Program-made: the position numbers and the translations under genes
Assembly: GCF_900099615.1 (NCBI RefSeq)
Contig: NZ_FMTE01000002.1
Coordinates: 392,230 to 456,229, forward strand
Length of the DNA: 64,000 nucleotides
Direction: 5' to 3'
Source of the DNA: Borreliella japonica
Lineage (GTDB): Bacteria; Spirochaetota; Spirochaetia; Borreliales; Borreliaceae
Shown here: piece by piece, positions 45,090 through 56,143 of the stretch
How positions within the stretch are numbered: the stretch's first letter is position 1
Layout: each line of letters begins with the position of its first letter
Notes under the pieces: generated by a model
What the model was told of the DNA's origin: nothing
Seen by the model: the letters and a program-made list of their open reading frames with translations, nothing else
Databases searched by the model: none

Positions 45090-45480
45090 ATTAATAATAA
45101 AACTTATAACATACACATTTAAAATTATAAAAAACAGTTAACCATATTCTTGAAATTTTCTAATAATCTAATATTTTTTTCAAGAAACTGAACATCAAAG
45201 CTTAATTTTAATTTTTCACAAACAGCAAACATTATGAAAAAAACATAAAATTAATCTAAAACAAAATGCTTTTTTAAAATCTAGAAAAAATCTTAATTAC
45301 TTCCCTCTTAAATAATAAGAACTTAATAAACATGACATTTAGCAATCATTTAAAAATAAATTATAGAAAAAATATATAGAATAATCAATAATTTTATAAT
45401 TCAATAATCTGAAACATAATAGAATAATAAAAAAAGCCGCTCAAAAAGCAGCTCGCAAATAAAAATTAGTGAATTTTTAT
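45090..45480. other. Non-coding gap between convergent aspS and fba
   Basis: A 391-base AT-rich stretch. Apart from the fba terminator at its right end I see no ORF, RNA gene or repeat that stands out. Confidence 0.5.
45429..45453 (-). terminator. Intrinsic terminator of fba
   Basis: On the minus strand AGCTGCT and AGCGGCT pair over seven positions (one T-G wobble) across a five-base loop and are followed by seven T. It begins 28 bases after the fba stop. It is one of the few GC-containing hairpins in the window. Confidence 0.85.
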
Positions 45481-46560
45481 TTAATTTCTATTAATATTAT
45501 TAAGATTTTTGCATGCAATCTTCACACGTTCTTTCATAGAAACTTCAGCTTCTCTTAACCAAACTCTTGGATCATAAAATTTCTTATTTGGAATATCGAT
45601 ATCCTTACCATCTCCTAATTGACTTTGCAAACGATTTTCATTTTTTTTATAATAATTTAAAACACCTTCCCAGGCAGCCCACTGCGTATCTGTGTCAATA
45701 TTCATCTTTACAACTCCATAAGAAAGTGCCTCATTAATCTCATCAATTGTGGATCCAGACCCTCCATGAAAAACATAAGAAACTGGCTTAGCGGTATTTA
45801 CTCCTGTTCTTGATATAACATAATCTTGACCATCCCTTAACACTCTTGGAGTAAGCTTAACATTCCCTGGTTTATATACTCCATGAACATTCCCAAAAGC
45901 TGCTGCAATCTGAAAATTTGGACTAATCTTTAAAAGTTCTGAATATCCATAATAAATATCCTCGGGAGTCGAAAATAGTTCATGCAAAGCTCTGTCCGAA
46001 TTATCAACTCCATCTTCTTCCCCACCAGTAATTCCAAGCTCTATTTCTAAAAACATTTCAATTTTTGCCATTCTTTCTAAGAATTTTTTAGAAATTTCAA
46101 TATTTTCTTTAATAGGTTCTTCTGACAAATCTAACATATGTGAAGAAAATAATGGCTTTTTGTGCTGACTATAGTATTTCTCACCATACTCTAAAAGTCC
46201 TTCAACCCAAGGAAGCAAATTTTTAGCACAATGGTCAGTATGAAGAACAACAGGAACACCATAATGCTCTGCCATCAAATGAACATGCATAGCTCCAGAA
46301 ATAGCTCCAACTACTGAAACTCCTTGTGGTTTTTCTATCTTCAATCCTTTCCCACAAACAAAAGCAGAACCGCTATTGGAGAATTGTATCATAATAGGAG
46401 AATTAATTTCTTTTGCTGCCTCTAAAACTGCATTAATAGAATTTGTTCCTATACAATTAATAGAAGGAATAGCAAATCCTTCCTTTTTACACATCTCATA
46501 TAAAGAGTGCAACTCTTTTCCATAAACTACACCCGGCTTAATCTTATCTAAAACACCCAT
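45481..46560 (-). CDS. fba: Class II fructose-bisphosphate aldolase
   Basis: Zinc-dependent glycolytic aldolase; glycolysis is Borrelia's main energy source. The 359-residue protein has FAIPSINCIGTNSINAVLEAA, the zinc motif VLHTDHCAKN, GGSGSTIDEI and NIDTDTQWA. AAAGGAG precedes the ATG, and a TATAAT (46611-46616, minus) is placed for a promoter. It is monocistronic with a strong terminator. Confidence 0.97.
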   Translation of the reverse strand: MGVLDKIKPGVVYGKELHSLYEMCKKEGFAIPSINCIGTNSINAVLEAAKEINSPIMIQFSNSGSAFVCGKGLKIEKPQGVSVVGAISGAMHVHLMAEHYGVPVVLHTDHCAKNLLPWVEGLLEYGEKYYSQHKKPLFSSHMLDLSEEPIKENIEISKKFLERMAKIEMFLEIELGITGGEEDGVDNSDRALHELFSTPEDIYYGYSELLKISPNFQIAAAFGNVHGVYKPGNVKLTPRVLRDGQDYVISRTGVNTAKPVSYVFHGGSGSTIDEINEALSYGVVKMNIDTDTQWAAWEGVLNYYKKNENRLQSQLGDGKDIDIPNKKFYDPRVWLREAEVSMKERVKIACKNLNNINRN

Positions 46561-46724
46561 TTATATTACTCCTTTCTATTTTATTTTTCTTTATCAAATA
46601 ACTATAATAAATTATACACCTAAGAAGTAGAATTGAATTTAAATCAATCAATAAATAATTATTTAAATAAAAGTAAGCGTAAAATTTATCAAAAATCTAT
46701 TATTCTTCACAAAAAAATTCAAAG

Positions 46725-47792
46725 TCAAACCTTTTCAGTAGAGTCTAACATTTTATACCACTGCGAAAATTCTTTTATTCCTTCTTTAATAGAAATTTTG
46801 GCCTCATACCCCACATCATTTTTAAGCTTTAAAATATCACAACAACTTTCCACAACATCTGCCTTTTGCATAGGCATATAACTTTTTAAAGCTTTTTTAT
46901 CAAAATTAGCCTCAAGCTCTTTAATAAAATCTAACAATTTAGTTGCATGCCCAGTTCCTATATTGTATATTCTGTAAGGAAAAGAAGATGTTGACGAATT
47001 TGGATTTTTAACGTCAAAATTACAATCACTCTTAGCCGGATTTTTCAACACTTTATAAACACCGTTTGCAATATCACTTACATATGTAAAATCTCTAGCC
47101 ATATTCCCATTGTTAAAAATATTAATAGACTCACCATTTTTAATTCCATATGAAAATAAATACAAAGCCATATCAGGTCTTCCATAAGTTCCATAAACTG
47201 TAAAAAATCTAAGCCCTGTTGTGGGAATGTTAAAAGAGGCACTGTAAGCATGAGCTATCATCTCATTAGATTTTTTAGTAGCTGCATATAAATTTAAAGG
47301 ATGGTCTGTAACAGAATCTTCACTAGACGGAACATTCTCATTTATACCATAAACCGATGAAGTCGAAGCATAAACAAAATGTTCAATGCTTTCTTTATAA
47401 ATTCTGCATACATCTAAAACATTAAAAAACCCAACAATATTTATTGAAACATAGCTATCAGGATTCTCAAGACTATCTCTAATACCTGCTTGAGCAGCCA
47501 AATGGCAAACATGCGTAAACTTAAACTCTTTAAAAAGTTCTAGCAGCTTATCTTTATTTAGTATATCAAGATAAACAAAAGATAAATTATTATATTTTTC
47601 ACTCTTAATAACCTTATAAGTTTTGACATCCTTAGAACAAAAACCTAAAGCATTTAATCTTTCATGCTTAAATTTAAGTTCATAATAATCATTTAATATG
47701 TCTACACCCAAAACTTCGTGCCCTTCTTCTACAAACTTTTTAGCTACATGAAATCCAATAAACCCTGCAATTCCTGTTAAAAAAATTTTCAT
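46725..47792 (-). CDS. NAD-dependent nucleotide-sugar epimerase/dehydratase
   Basis: A 355-residue extended short-chain dehydrogenase/reductase. The Rossmann motif TGIAGFIGFHVAKKF, the catalytic YAATKKSNE, the STSSVYG strand and the sugar-binding RFFTVYGTYGRPDMAL match UDP-glucuronate 4-epimerases (Cap1J type). Substrate in this organism, which lacks LPS, is unknown; glycolipid or peptidoglycan sugars are possible. It is read 45 bases after jag. Confidence 0.87.
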   Translation of the reverse strand: MKIFLTGIAGFIGFHVAKKFVEEGHEVLGVDILNDYYELKFKHERLNALGFCSKDVKTYKVIKSEKYNNLSFVYLDILNKDKLLELFKEFKFTHVCHLAAQAGIRDSLENPDSYVSINIVGFFNVLDVCRIYKESIEHFVYASTSSVYGINENVPSSEDSVTDHPLNLYAATKKSNEMIAHAYSASFNIPTTGLRFFTVYGTYGRPDMALYLFSYGIKNGESINIFNNGNMARDFTYVSDIANGVYKVLKNPAKSDCNFDVKNPNSSTSSFPYRIYNIGTGHATKLLDFIKELEANFDKKALKSYMPMQKADVVESCCDILKLKNDVGYEAKISIKEGIKEFSQWYKMLDSTEKV

Positions 47793-47837
47793 ATTATCAT
47801 TCCTCTTTAAAATTCAATACAAACTAACACCATCAAT

Positions 47838-48569
47838 CTATTTTTTAAAACCAAGATCTCTTTTTTGATAACTGCGAGAATTATTGCTGCCAAACCTATT
47901 ATTTCTGACATAAGAAACTCTTATTCTTTTTATATTTCCATCGCCCTCGCTTTCAGTTTTTATATCACTATAACGATTTAAAGTTGTATGAATAATTCTT
48001 CTTTCAAAAGGATTCATTGATGGCAACAAAATAGAACGTCTAGTTCTTTTGACTTTGTGAAAAGAATTTATTGCTAAATTAATAAACCTAGACTTAAATC
48101 TCTCTCTATAATCTCCAATATCCAATAAAACCCTACTATTAAAGGTGCCAGCTTCACCAATAAGCTTAGAGGCATAAACATTTGTCAAAAGCTGTAAAGA
48201 ATCTAAATTCTTACCCTCTCGTCCAATCAAAATATTTGGACTATCTGTTTCAATAGAAATCTTAATATATCCCCCTTCTTTGGATTCTATTGTCAAGTTT
48301 ACAGAATATCCCATTTTAATTAACATTTCTTTTACAAATTCTAAAATTCTATCACAAATTTCATCCCCAATTTTAATTTCAAAAACGTCTTTTTTAACCT
48401 CTTTTACATGGGGAGAAACCCTTATTTTAATCATTTCTTTCTTAAATAAAAATCCAACCCTTTCTTTATCTAAAATTTCTACATCAAACTCGCCTTCTTT
48501 TAATTCCAGGTCTCTCATTGCTTTCTTTATTGCTTCTTGTTCGGTTTTTCCGTAAAATTCATAACTCAT
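47838..48569 (-). CDS. jag: Jag/KhpB RNA-binding protein
   Basis: A 243-residue protein with the three Jag parts: an N-terminal Jag_N domain (YEFYGKTEQEAIKKAMRDLEL), a KH domain with IGREGKNLDSLQLLTNVYASK, and an R3H domain with NPFERRIIHTTLNRYSDI. In Gram-positives KhpB acts with KhpA on small RNAs and cell division. It follows yidC by 12 bases, the conserved rpmH-rnpA-yidC-jag order. Confidence 0.93.
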   Translation of the reverse strand: MSYEFYGKTEQEAIKKAMRDLELKEGEFDVEILDKERVGFLFKKEMIKIRVSPHVKEVKKDVFEIKIGDEICDRILEFVKEMLIKMGYSVNLTIESKEGGYIKISIETDSPNILIGREGKNLDSLQLLTNVYASKLIGEAGTFNSRVLLDIGDYRERFKSRFINLAINSFHKVKRTRRSILLPSMNPFERRIIHTTLNRYSDIKTESEGDGNIKRIRVSYVRNNRFGSNNSRSYQKRDLGFKK

Positions 48570-48581
48570 ATTATTCCCCCT

Positions 48582-50216
48582 TTAAGACAAATGTATCTTT
48601 ATATAGTATTGTTGCAAAATAGTAAAAATATTTGTTGTAATCCAATATATTAAAAGTCCTGATGGCATATTGTAAAGTATGAAAAAAAACATAATAGGCA
48701 TTCCAAAATATAAAAATTTCTGCTGCGCTCCAAGATTTTTTAAATCAACATTGGAACTAACAATTGTAGACCCCAATTGAGTAAACATCATAATAAAAGG
48801 CAAAATTCTAATATCAGTCCAAGAAACAAAATATAGCTTATATCCAAAATGATATACACTGTCGCCTATAGATAAATCATCAATCCATCCTGGAATAAAA
48901 CTAGCTCCTCTTAATAAAAATAAATTATTTACAAGTGAATAAAGAGCAAAAAATATAGGAAGCTGCAAAATTACGGGAAGACATCCCCCAAGAGGATTAA
49001 CTCCTTCTTCTTTATAAAGCCTTCCCATCTCTTCATTTAACTTCTTAGAATCATGCTTAAACTTTGCTTGAAGTTCTTTCATTTTAGGTTGAAGTTTGGA
49101 AAGCTCCGCAGTAGCTCTAAATCCCTTAAATGTTAAAGGAAATATAAGGATTCTAACAACAATTGTCAAAAAAATAATTGAAAGTCCCCAATTAGGTATA
49201 ACATCATAAAAAACTTGCATTACCATTTGCATAGGAACTTGAATTAAATACCATAAACTCTTTTCTACTGACATTCCAAAAGCAATATCAGATAAGCCAA
49301 AAGTATTAGTATCATTCTTATCAAAAATGTCTAAATATCTATTATCCTTGGGCCCAGCGTAAATAAAAAACTCATCACTAATGTTTTTTTTATTTTTAAT
49401 ATTATTAATAATAAACGATTTAAGAACTTCTCTTTCCTTCTTAAATTCAACCTCCATATCTTCTTTAAAAACCAACACTTCAAAATACTTCGTACTAGAG
49501 CCAATCCATCTAGGATTGTTAATCCTTAGACCATCTTTACCATATCTAAGCTTATTGTCATAGTAAATTATTTGAGATAAATAATTGTTATATTGTAACT
49601 TAGCTTTATCGCTCAACCTTTCAATTTCAGAACTAAAAATAATTTTATAAGAATCAATATCAAATAAATTATAATCCTCAAGACCATTTACAATAACTTT
49701 AAAGTTTATCAAGTATTCATTTTTTCTCGAAAATGTATACTTTTTTATATATTCATAAGTTTTCCCATTATTTTTAAAATAAGCTTTAAATTCATGGTTA
49801 AAATCATCTATTTTTTTATACAAAAATAAGTTCTCTACTAAATAGTCAAAATTAATATCAAAAAAAGTTTCATTTTTATAATCAGCATTAATCAAATCTG
49901 TAGGATCTTTTTCTAAATTTAAATGATTTTTAAGCTTTAATGAAACTAAATTTCCTCTAAACGTCGAAAAAGTAGCAAAATATACTTCTGTTTCTACAAC
50001 AATATTTTGAGCTTTATTAATCAAATCAAAACCATTGCTTTTACCCAAAGGCATTTTATTGTCATTAAAACTTTTGTTTAAATCAAACTGCAATTCCTTT
50101 TCAGAAGATCTAAAGCTCAACATGTTGGAAGAAAAAATATCATTAATAAGCATAAAAAGACCTATTAAAAATAAAGATAAATAAACCGTTCTTAAAATTT
50201 TCTTACTTCGATTCAC
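48582..50216 (-). CDS. yidC: Membrane protein insertase YidC
   Basis: Inserts and folds inner-membrane proteins with or without Sec. The 544-residue protein has the Gram-negative layout: an N-terminal helix, a large periplasmic domain (about 60-330), then the conserved insertase core ([61 protein letters not shown]). It lies ten bases after rnpA. Confidence 0.96.
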   Translation of the reverse strand: MNRSKKILRTVYLSLFLIGLFMLINDIFSSNMLSFRSSEKELQFDLNKSFNDNKMPLGKSNGFDLINKAQNIVVETEVYFATFSTFRGNLVSLKLKNHLNLEKDPTDLINADYKNETFFDINFDYLVENLFLYKKIDDFNHEFKAYFKNNGKTYEYIKKYTFSRKNEYLINFKVIVNGLEDYNLFDIDSYKIIFSSEIERLSDKAKLQYNNYLSQIIYYDNKLRYGKDGLRINNPRWIGSSTKYFEVLVFKEDMEVEFKKEREVLKSFIINNIKNKKNISDEFFIYAGPKDNRYLDIFDKNDTNTFGLSDIAFGMSVEKSLWYLIQVPMQMVMQVFYDVIPNWGLSIIFLTIVVRILIFPLTFKGFRATAELSKLQPKMKELQAKFKHDSKKLNEEMGRLYKEEGVNPLGGCLPVILQLPIFFALYSLVNNLFLLRGASFIPGWIDDLSIGDSVYHFGYKLYFVSWTDIRILPFIMMFTQLGSTIVSSNVDLKNLGAQQKFLYFGMPIMFFFILYNMPSGLLIYWITTNIFTILQQYYIKIHLS

Positions 50217-50226
50217 TTATACCCCT

Positions 50227-50562
50227 TCATACCATTAAAACTAAACTTTTCATAAGGGATTCAATACCAAAATAAGTCAAATTTAACCTGTTATAAGAAA
50301 CTACAAAAACAAAATCTACGGCTCTATCTTCTAATAATTCTAATCTTTTCCTAAAAACCTCTTTAAAAAGCCTTCTAGTACGATTTCTTTTAACAGACCC
50401 CTTAAAGTCTTTAGAAAAGGTAACAAGAAGTCTGGAATAAATCAAATTATTTGATTTAAAGAACATTTTAAGATTAAGATTGCTAAATCTAATCAAATTG
50501 CCTTCTTTGAAAATTTTTTGAATTTCTATTTTTGATTTTAGACTAATATTTCTTTTTTTCAT
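50227..50562 (-). CDS. rnpA: Ribonuclease P protein component
   Basis: Protein cofactor of RNase P, which matures tRNA 5' ends. The 111-residue protein has the [37 protein letters not shown] segment including the RNR motif. Its ATG lies 20 bases inside the end of rpmH in another frame, a tight overlap seen in several bacteria. The RNA component rnpB is not in this window. Confidence 0.95.
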   Translation of the reverse strand: MKKRNISLKSKIEIQKIFKEGNLIRFSNLNLKMFFKSNNLIYSRLLVTFSKDFKGSVKRNRTRRLFKEVFRKRLELLEDRAVDFVFVVSYNRLNLTYFGIESLMKSLVLMV

Positions 50563-50698
50563 CAGAAACAGTTAATTTTATTCTTCCCTTTGCCCTTCGT
50601 CTTGCAAGAATAAGTCTTCCACCTTTAGTCTTCATTCTAGCTCTAAACCCAAATTTTCTATTTCTTTTAACACGACTAGGCTGATAAGTCCTTTTCAA
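50543..50698 (-). CDS. rpmH: 50S ribosomal protein L34
   Basis: A 51-residue bL34: [18 protein letters not shown] at the start, then [18 protein letters not shown]. The start codon is TTG, with GGAGG placed about six bases upstream. The C-terminal six or so residues extend beyond the usual 44-47, and this coding stretch overlaps rnpA by 20 bases. It heads the rpmH-rnpA-yidC-jag operon. Confidence 0.94.
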   Translation of the reverse strand: MKRTYQPSRVKRNRKFGFRARMKTKGGRLILARRRAKGRIKLTVSDEKKKY

Positions 50699-50753
50699 AA
50701 CGCTCCTCCATTAAAACAATTTCCCGCTACTAAGCTATAAATTGAACACTACC

Positions 50754-50782
50754 ATGGTATAGCATATAAATGCGATTGTCAA
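50754..50782 (-). promoter_or_regulatory. Putative promoter of the rpmH operon
   Basis: A perfect TTGACA on the minus strand (50777-50782) stands seven bases beyond the stop of the dciA-like gene. At 15-17 bases it is followed by TATACC/TACCAT. The -10 lies in a 10-bp palindrome TACCATGGTA (50750-50759). The -35 is strong and the -10 weak. Confidence 0.5.
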
Positions 50783-50788
50783 TAATAA

Positions 50789-51088
50789 CTACTTTACTAA
50801 AACCTTTATATCTAGTATTTCAATTCCCGTTAATTTTTTTATTAAACTTATTATCTTTGACTTATTGATCGATATACTGTATAAAATGCTTGAATTACTT
50901 ACCTTAAGAAAAAGAATCCTCTCATTTTTAAGATCTAAAAATTTCACATCATCTGATAAAGTCTTAAAAATCTGATTCCATTTATCAGCAATCAATAATT
51001 TTGAACTTATTTTTTTATCAATAAGCAAATTAGATTCTAAATAATTTTTAAGAACATTGCCTATTTTTTTAAAAGAAGAATCATTCAT
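50789..51088 (-). CDS. DciA-like (DUF721) protein
   Basis: A 99-residue protein that fits DUF721: a helical N-terminus (FKKIGNVLKNYLE), KWNQIFKTLSDDVKFL in place of the W-x-x-x-V/F motif, then LFLKVSNSSILYSISINKSKIISLIKKLTG, the KH-like half. DciA loads or handles the replicative helicase in bacteria without DnaC/DnaI. It lies after dnaN, where recF often is, within 2 kb of oriC. Family assignment is by pattern only. Confidence 0.72.
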   Translation of the reverse strand: MNDSSFKKIGNVLKNYLESNLLIDKKISSKLLIADKWNQIFKTLSDDVKFLDLKNERILFLKVSNSSILYSISINKSKIISLIKKLTGIEILDIKVLVK

Positions 51089-51185
51089 AGCAATTTTTTA
51101 TACCACAATGCAAAAAATAACATTGAATAAACTTTAGAAAATCTCATTTTAATATTCAAACTCAAAACCACATTAATAATTTACT

Positions 51186-52343
51186 TTAACCCAAAGACAT
51201 CGGCATTATCAAGTGCGTAAAATTAAAATTTTCGGGTTCACTCAATTTTAATACATTTCCCGAATTAAATTGTATCTCTATCTTTGAAGTTTCAAAAACA
51301 GTAATGGCTTCAATAAAATATGAAATATTAATAGCCATAATTTCATCTGATCCTTCATACATATAATTTGGATTTTTAATAAAAAATTCACCTCTTCTTC
51401 CTGTAATTAAATCTTCTCCAAGAAGTTTTAATTGAGCATCAGAAAAATTTAAAATCAACTTTCTTGACCTATCAACATATAAATTAACTCTTGAAAGTCT
51501 GTCTTTTAAAATACCTAGCGAAACTAAAGATTTATTTTCCTGTTCTTTAGGTATAATACTCTTATAATCGGGATAATTACCATTAATCAAGCTGCAAGCT
51601 ATTTTATAATTATCAAATTCAACATAAAATTTTTTATCCGAAGATTTTATTTTAACCATACCTTCTCCTGACATGAGATGTTTTAAAAAATTAAATATTT
51701 TTACAGGAACTATAAAATTTACATCTTCTTTAAATATGACTTCTGTTTTACAAATAGACATTCTGTGTCCATTGGTAGAAACAAGTAATAACTTGGAATC
51801 TTCATCTTTTGTAAAATACACACCATTTAATACGTTCTTGGATTCATCAAGATGTGCTGAAAAAGCTATTCTGCTTATTATTTTTTTAAAAGATTTTTGT
51901 TTTACTTCAATTTCAAAAGTGTAATTTTCATTAACCATATCATAGTTGTAATTTTCTATTTCTTCATATGAAAAGGTGGGTTCTTTTAAATGATCTTCAT
52001 ATTCTTCTTTCTCATCTTTTGATTCTCCCATAATTTCCAATTTGCTGTTACTCTCATTAAAAACTATTTTAATTTTCTTATAAAAATTGAATGCTTTTAC
52101 TGCATCATAAAAATTTGAAGCATTAATTAACACCTTAAAATCTGTTTCTGAAACAATTGAAATTGTACTCTCAAAAAATATATTTCGGTCTGTTGATCTA
52201 ATTATGAGATTAGGTGTTTTTACTTCGATTAACAATGCACTCCAAATGTCATTCATATTTCTGTTTAATATTATTCCTTTTGCTTTTTCTATCTCATTTA
52301 TAATTTGATTTGTTTCGCAAATAAAAAATGTGTTATTTATCAT
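51186..52343 (-). CDS. dnaN: DNA polymerase III beta subunit (sliding clamp)
   Basis: Processivity clamp. The 385-residue protein shows three clamp domains of about 125 residues each, with FSAHLDESKNVLNGVYF in the second and the C-terminal HLIMPMSLG in place of the usual MPMRL. GGGAGG stands four bases before the ATG. It is the first leading-strand gene left of the presumed origin and is probably cotranscribed with the dciA-like gene. Confidence 0.96.
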   Translation of the reverse strand: MINNTFFICETNQIINEIEKAKGIILNRNMNDIWSALLIEVKTPNLIIRSTDRNIFFESTISIVSETDFKVLINASNFYDAVKAFNFYKKIKIVFNESNSKLEIMGESKDEKEEYEDHLKEPTFSYEEIENYNYDMVNENYTFEIEVKQKSFKKIISRIAFSAHLDESKNVLNGVYFTKDEDSKLLLVSTNGHRMSICKTEVIFKEDVNFIVPVKIFNFLKHLMSGEGMVKIKSSDKKFYVEFDNYKIACSLINGNYPDYKSIIPKEQENKSLVSLGILKDRLSRVNLYVDRSRKLILNFSDAQLKLLGEDLITGRRGEFFIKNPNYMYEGSDEIMAINISYFIEAITVFETSKIEIQFNSGNVLKLSEPENFNFTHLIMPMSLG

Positions 52344-52423
52344 AATGCCTCCCTATATATTTTATTACATTTTATCTTTGTAAGTTTTTTTATTTTTTAT
52401 ATTTTGATTTTTATATATATATA

Positions 52424-52441
52424 TAGTAGTAGCAGTAGTAG
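52424..52441 (+). promoter_or_regulatory. DnaA-trio-like element
   Basis: Six in-phase triplets TAG-TAG-TAG-CAG-TAG-TAG. DnaA-trios are repeats of 5'-TAG/TAA-3' that load a DnaA filament on one strand next to the unwinding site. The element has the AT-rich tract on its 5' side and G-rich sequence plus repeats on its 3' side, the expected polarity. Confidence 0.65.
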
Positions 52442-52452
52442 GGTTCTGTTTG

Positions 52453-52557
52453 ATTGTTTAATTGTATCTAGTAGTATATGATATAAAGAAATGTATTGTT
52501 TAATTATAGGTTGTTTTTTGGTGTAATTTTGATAAATTATTTGTTTCAATTGTTTAA
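52453..52557 (+). repeat. Three direct repeats ATTGTTTAA in oriC
   Basis: Copies begin at 52453, 52495 and 52549 (the first two extend to ATTGTTTAATT). Spacings of 42 and 54 bases are close to four and five helical turns, so all would face the same way. The first copy is 11 bases after the TAG run. They differ from the canonical TTATCCACA box and are candidate sites for DnaA or another initiator. In so AT-rich a sequence some chance repetition is expected. Confidence 0.5.
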
Positions 52558-52583
52558 AAGAATTTTTGATTTTTCAATTAGAT

Positions 52584-54041
52584 TTATTTTTTTTTTATTT
52601 TGTTCATAAGTTCTGTGATTAAATTGTTAATTTCTTTGTCATTATTTCTGTCTCTATCTATTTTATTTATCGAATAAAGCACTGTTGAATGGGTTTTCCC
52701 CCCAATAATTTTTCCAATTTCAACTGTTGATAGCTCTGTAAAATTTCTCAAAAGGTATGCATAAATATGTCTAGCTTTTGTTATCTCTGGTTTTTTACTA
52801 TGCCCCTCAATGTCTTTGTGCGCAATTTTTAGCTCTCTTAAGAGTATTTTTTTTATATTTTCGATATTGATTTTATTGTTTGGTTCATTGGTTGTTTCTT
52901 TTTCGTAAATTATTATTTCTTTGATTATTTTTTCAACAATGTCAATGTCAATTTCTATATTATCTAAATCTATATATGCTTTTAGTTTTGTTACAGCAGC
53001 TTCAAGATCTCTTACATTTGTTGTAACTTTTTGTGCAACCAGATTTAGTATATTTTTAGGGACCTTTATGCCATCCTCCTCTGCTTTTTTTTCAATAATG
53101 GCTACTCTGAGTTCAAAATTGGGTTTTGATATGTCAACATTTAGTCCCCTTGTGAATCTGCTTTTTAATCGATCTGTAAAATTTGTAAGTTCAGAAGGAG
53201 ATCGGTCACACGTGAATACTAATTGTTTATTGTCTTCATAAAGGGCATTAAATGTATGAAAAAGCTCTTCTTGTATGCCTTCTTTTTTTTGTAAGTCGTG
53301 GATATCGTCTATAAGCAACATGTCTAGGTATCTATATTTCTTTTTAAATTTTTTTGTTTCATTTGTCTTTATACTTTCTACAAACTCATTTAAAAAATTT
53401 TCAGCAGTAACGTATAATATCTTAAGGTTATGATGCAGTTCTTCTGTTTTATTTCCTATGCTTTGAAGTAAATGCGTTTTTCCAAGTCCAACTCCACCGT
53501 AAATTAGACACGGGTTATATTTTTTACCAGGATTTTTTGAGATTGACAAGCTGGCGTTATATGCAAGCTTATTATTTGGGCCTATAATGAAATTTTCAAA
53601 TGTATATCTTTTTTTAAGAAAGGGATTTTTAAAATGTGTAGGCTCTTCTTCCTTTTTGATATACATTTTTATTCGATCTTTAATGCTTTGAATTGGTTCT
53701 TTAGAAAGTGTGTTTCCTTTAAGCTTGTCGAAATTTGGAAAAGTTTCGTTAAGAATTGTTTTTTCGCTTTCTTGTTTGTTAAAATGGGTTTTAGTCGGCT
53801 GATTTGTAAATACAATGGTTACGTTATTGTAGCCATTGTTTGTGAGGATTTCTTTGATTTTTTTTGCAAATCTTTTTTCTATTTGATTTTTGTGAAATAA
53901 ATTTGGAGTAGATATTTGAATATTTTCTCCTATTGATTCTAAAAAGCATAAATTTTCAAACCAAACATAAAACTCTTCTTCTGATAGTTCTTTTTTTATT
54001 TCTGTTAAAATCAAGCTCCATATATTTTTTGATTTTTCCAT
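52584..54041 (-). CDS. dnaA: Chromosomal replication initiator DnaA
   Basis: AAA+ initiator. The 485-residue protein has domain I (IWSLILTEIKKELSEEEFYVWF), a linker, Walker A GGVGLGKTH (about residue 182-190), Walker B LLIDDIHDL, the arginine-finger region SRFTRGLNV, and domain IV with its DNA-binding helix IGKIIGGKTHSTVLYSI. AAGGAC stands before the ATG. It is read towards oriC and against the right-hand fork, with A-rich codons unlike the T/G-rich gyrB next to it. Confidence 0.97.
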   Translation of the reverse strand: MEKSKNIWSLILTEIKKELSEEEFYVWFENLCFLESIGENIQISTPNLFHKNQIEKRFAKKIKEILTNNGYNNVTIVFTNQPTKTHFNKQESEKTILNETFPNFDKLKGNTLSKEPIQSIKDRIKMYIKKEEEPTHFKNPFLKKRYTFENFIIGPNNKLAYNASLSISKNPGKKYNPCLIYGGVGLGKTHLLQSIGNKTEELHHNLKILYVTAENFLNEFVESIKTNETKKFKKKYRYLDMLLIDDIHDLQKKEGIQEELFHTFNALYEDNKQLVFTCDRSPSELTNFTDRLKSRFTRGLNVDISKPNFELRVAIIEKKAEEDGIKVPKNILNLVAQKVTTNVRDLEAAVTKLKAYIDLDNIEIDIDIVEKIIKEIIIYEKETTNEPNNKINIENIKKILLRELKIAHKDIEGHSKKPEITKARHIYAYLLRNFTELSTVEIGKIIGGKTHSTVLYSINKIDRDRNNDKEINNLITELMNKIKKK

Positions 54042-56132
<2,091 letters not shown>

Positions 56133-56143
56133 TTGGAGCTTTA

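Larger units (their letters stand above)
52344..52583. other. oriC: Chromosomal replication origin oriC (dnaN-dnaA gap)
   Basis: This 240-base AT-rich gap sits where the plus strand changes from A/C-rich to T/G-rich and where gene orientation switches. It holds an AT tract (52389-52423), six triplets TAGTAGTAGCAGTAGTAG (52424-52441) then GG, and three same-strand copies of ATTGTTTAA. From memory, published mapping placed the B. burgdorferi bidirectional origin at the chromosome centre near dnaA. Order AT-rich, trio, G-rich, repeats is that of the bacterial basal unwinding system. Confidence 0.8.

Noticed and set aside
52469..52477. Second TAG-TAG run at 52469-52474 as another DnaA-trio
   Set aside because: Only two triplets, without an adjoining AT tract or G-rich box; likely chance in AT-rich DNA.
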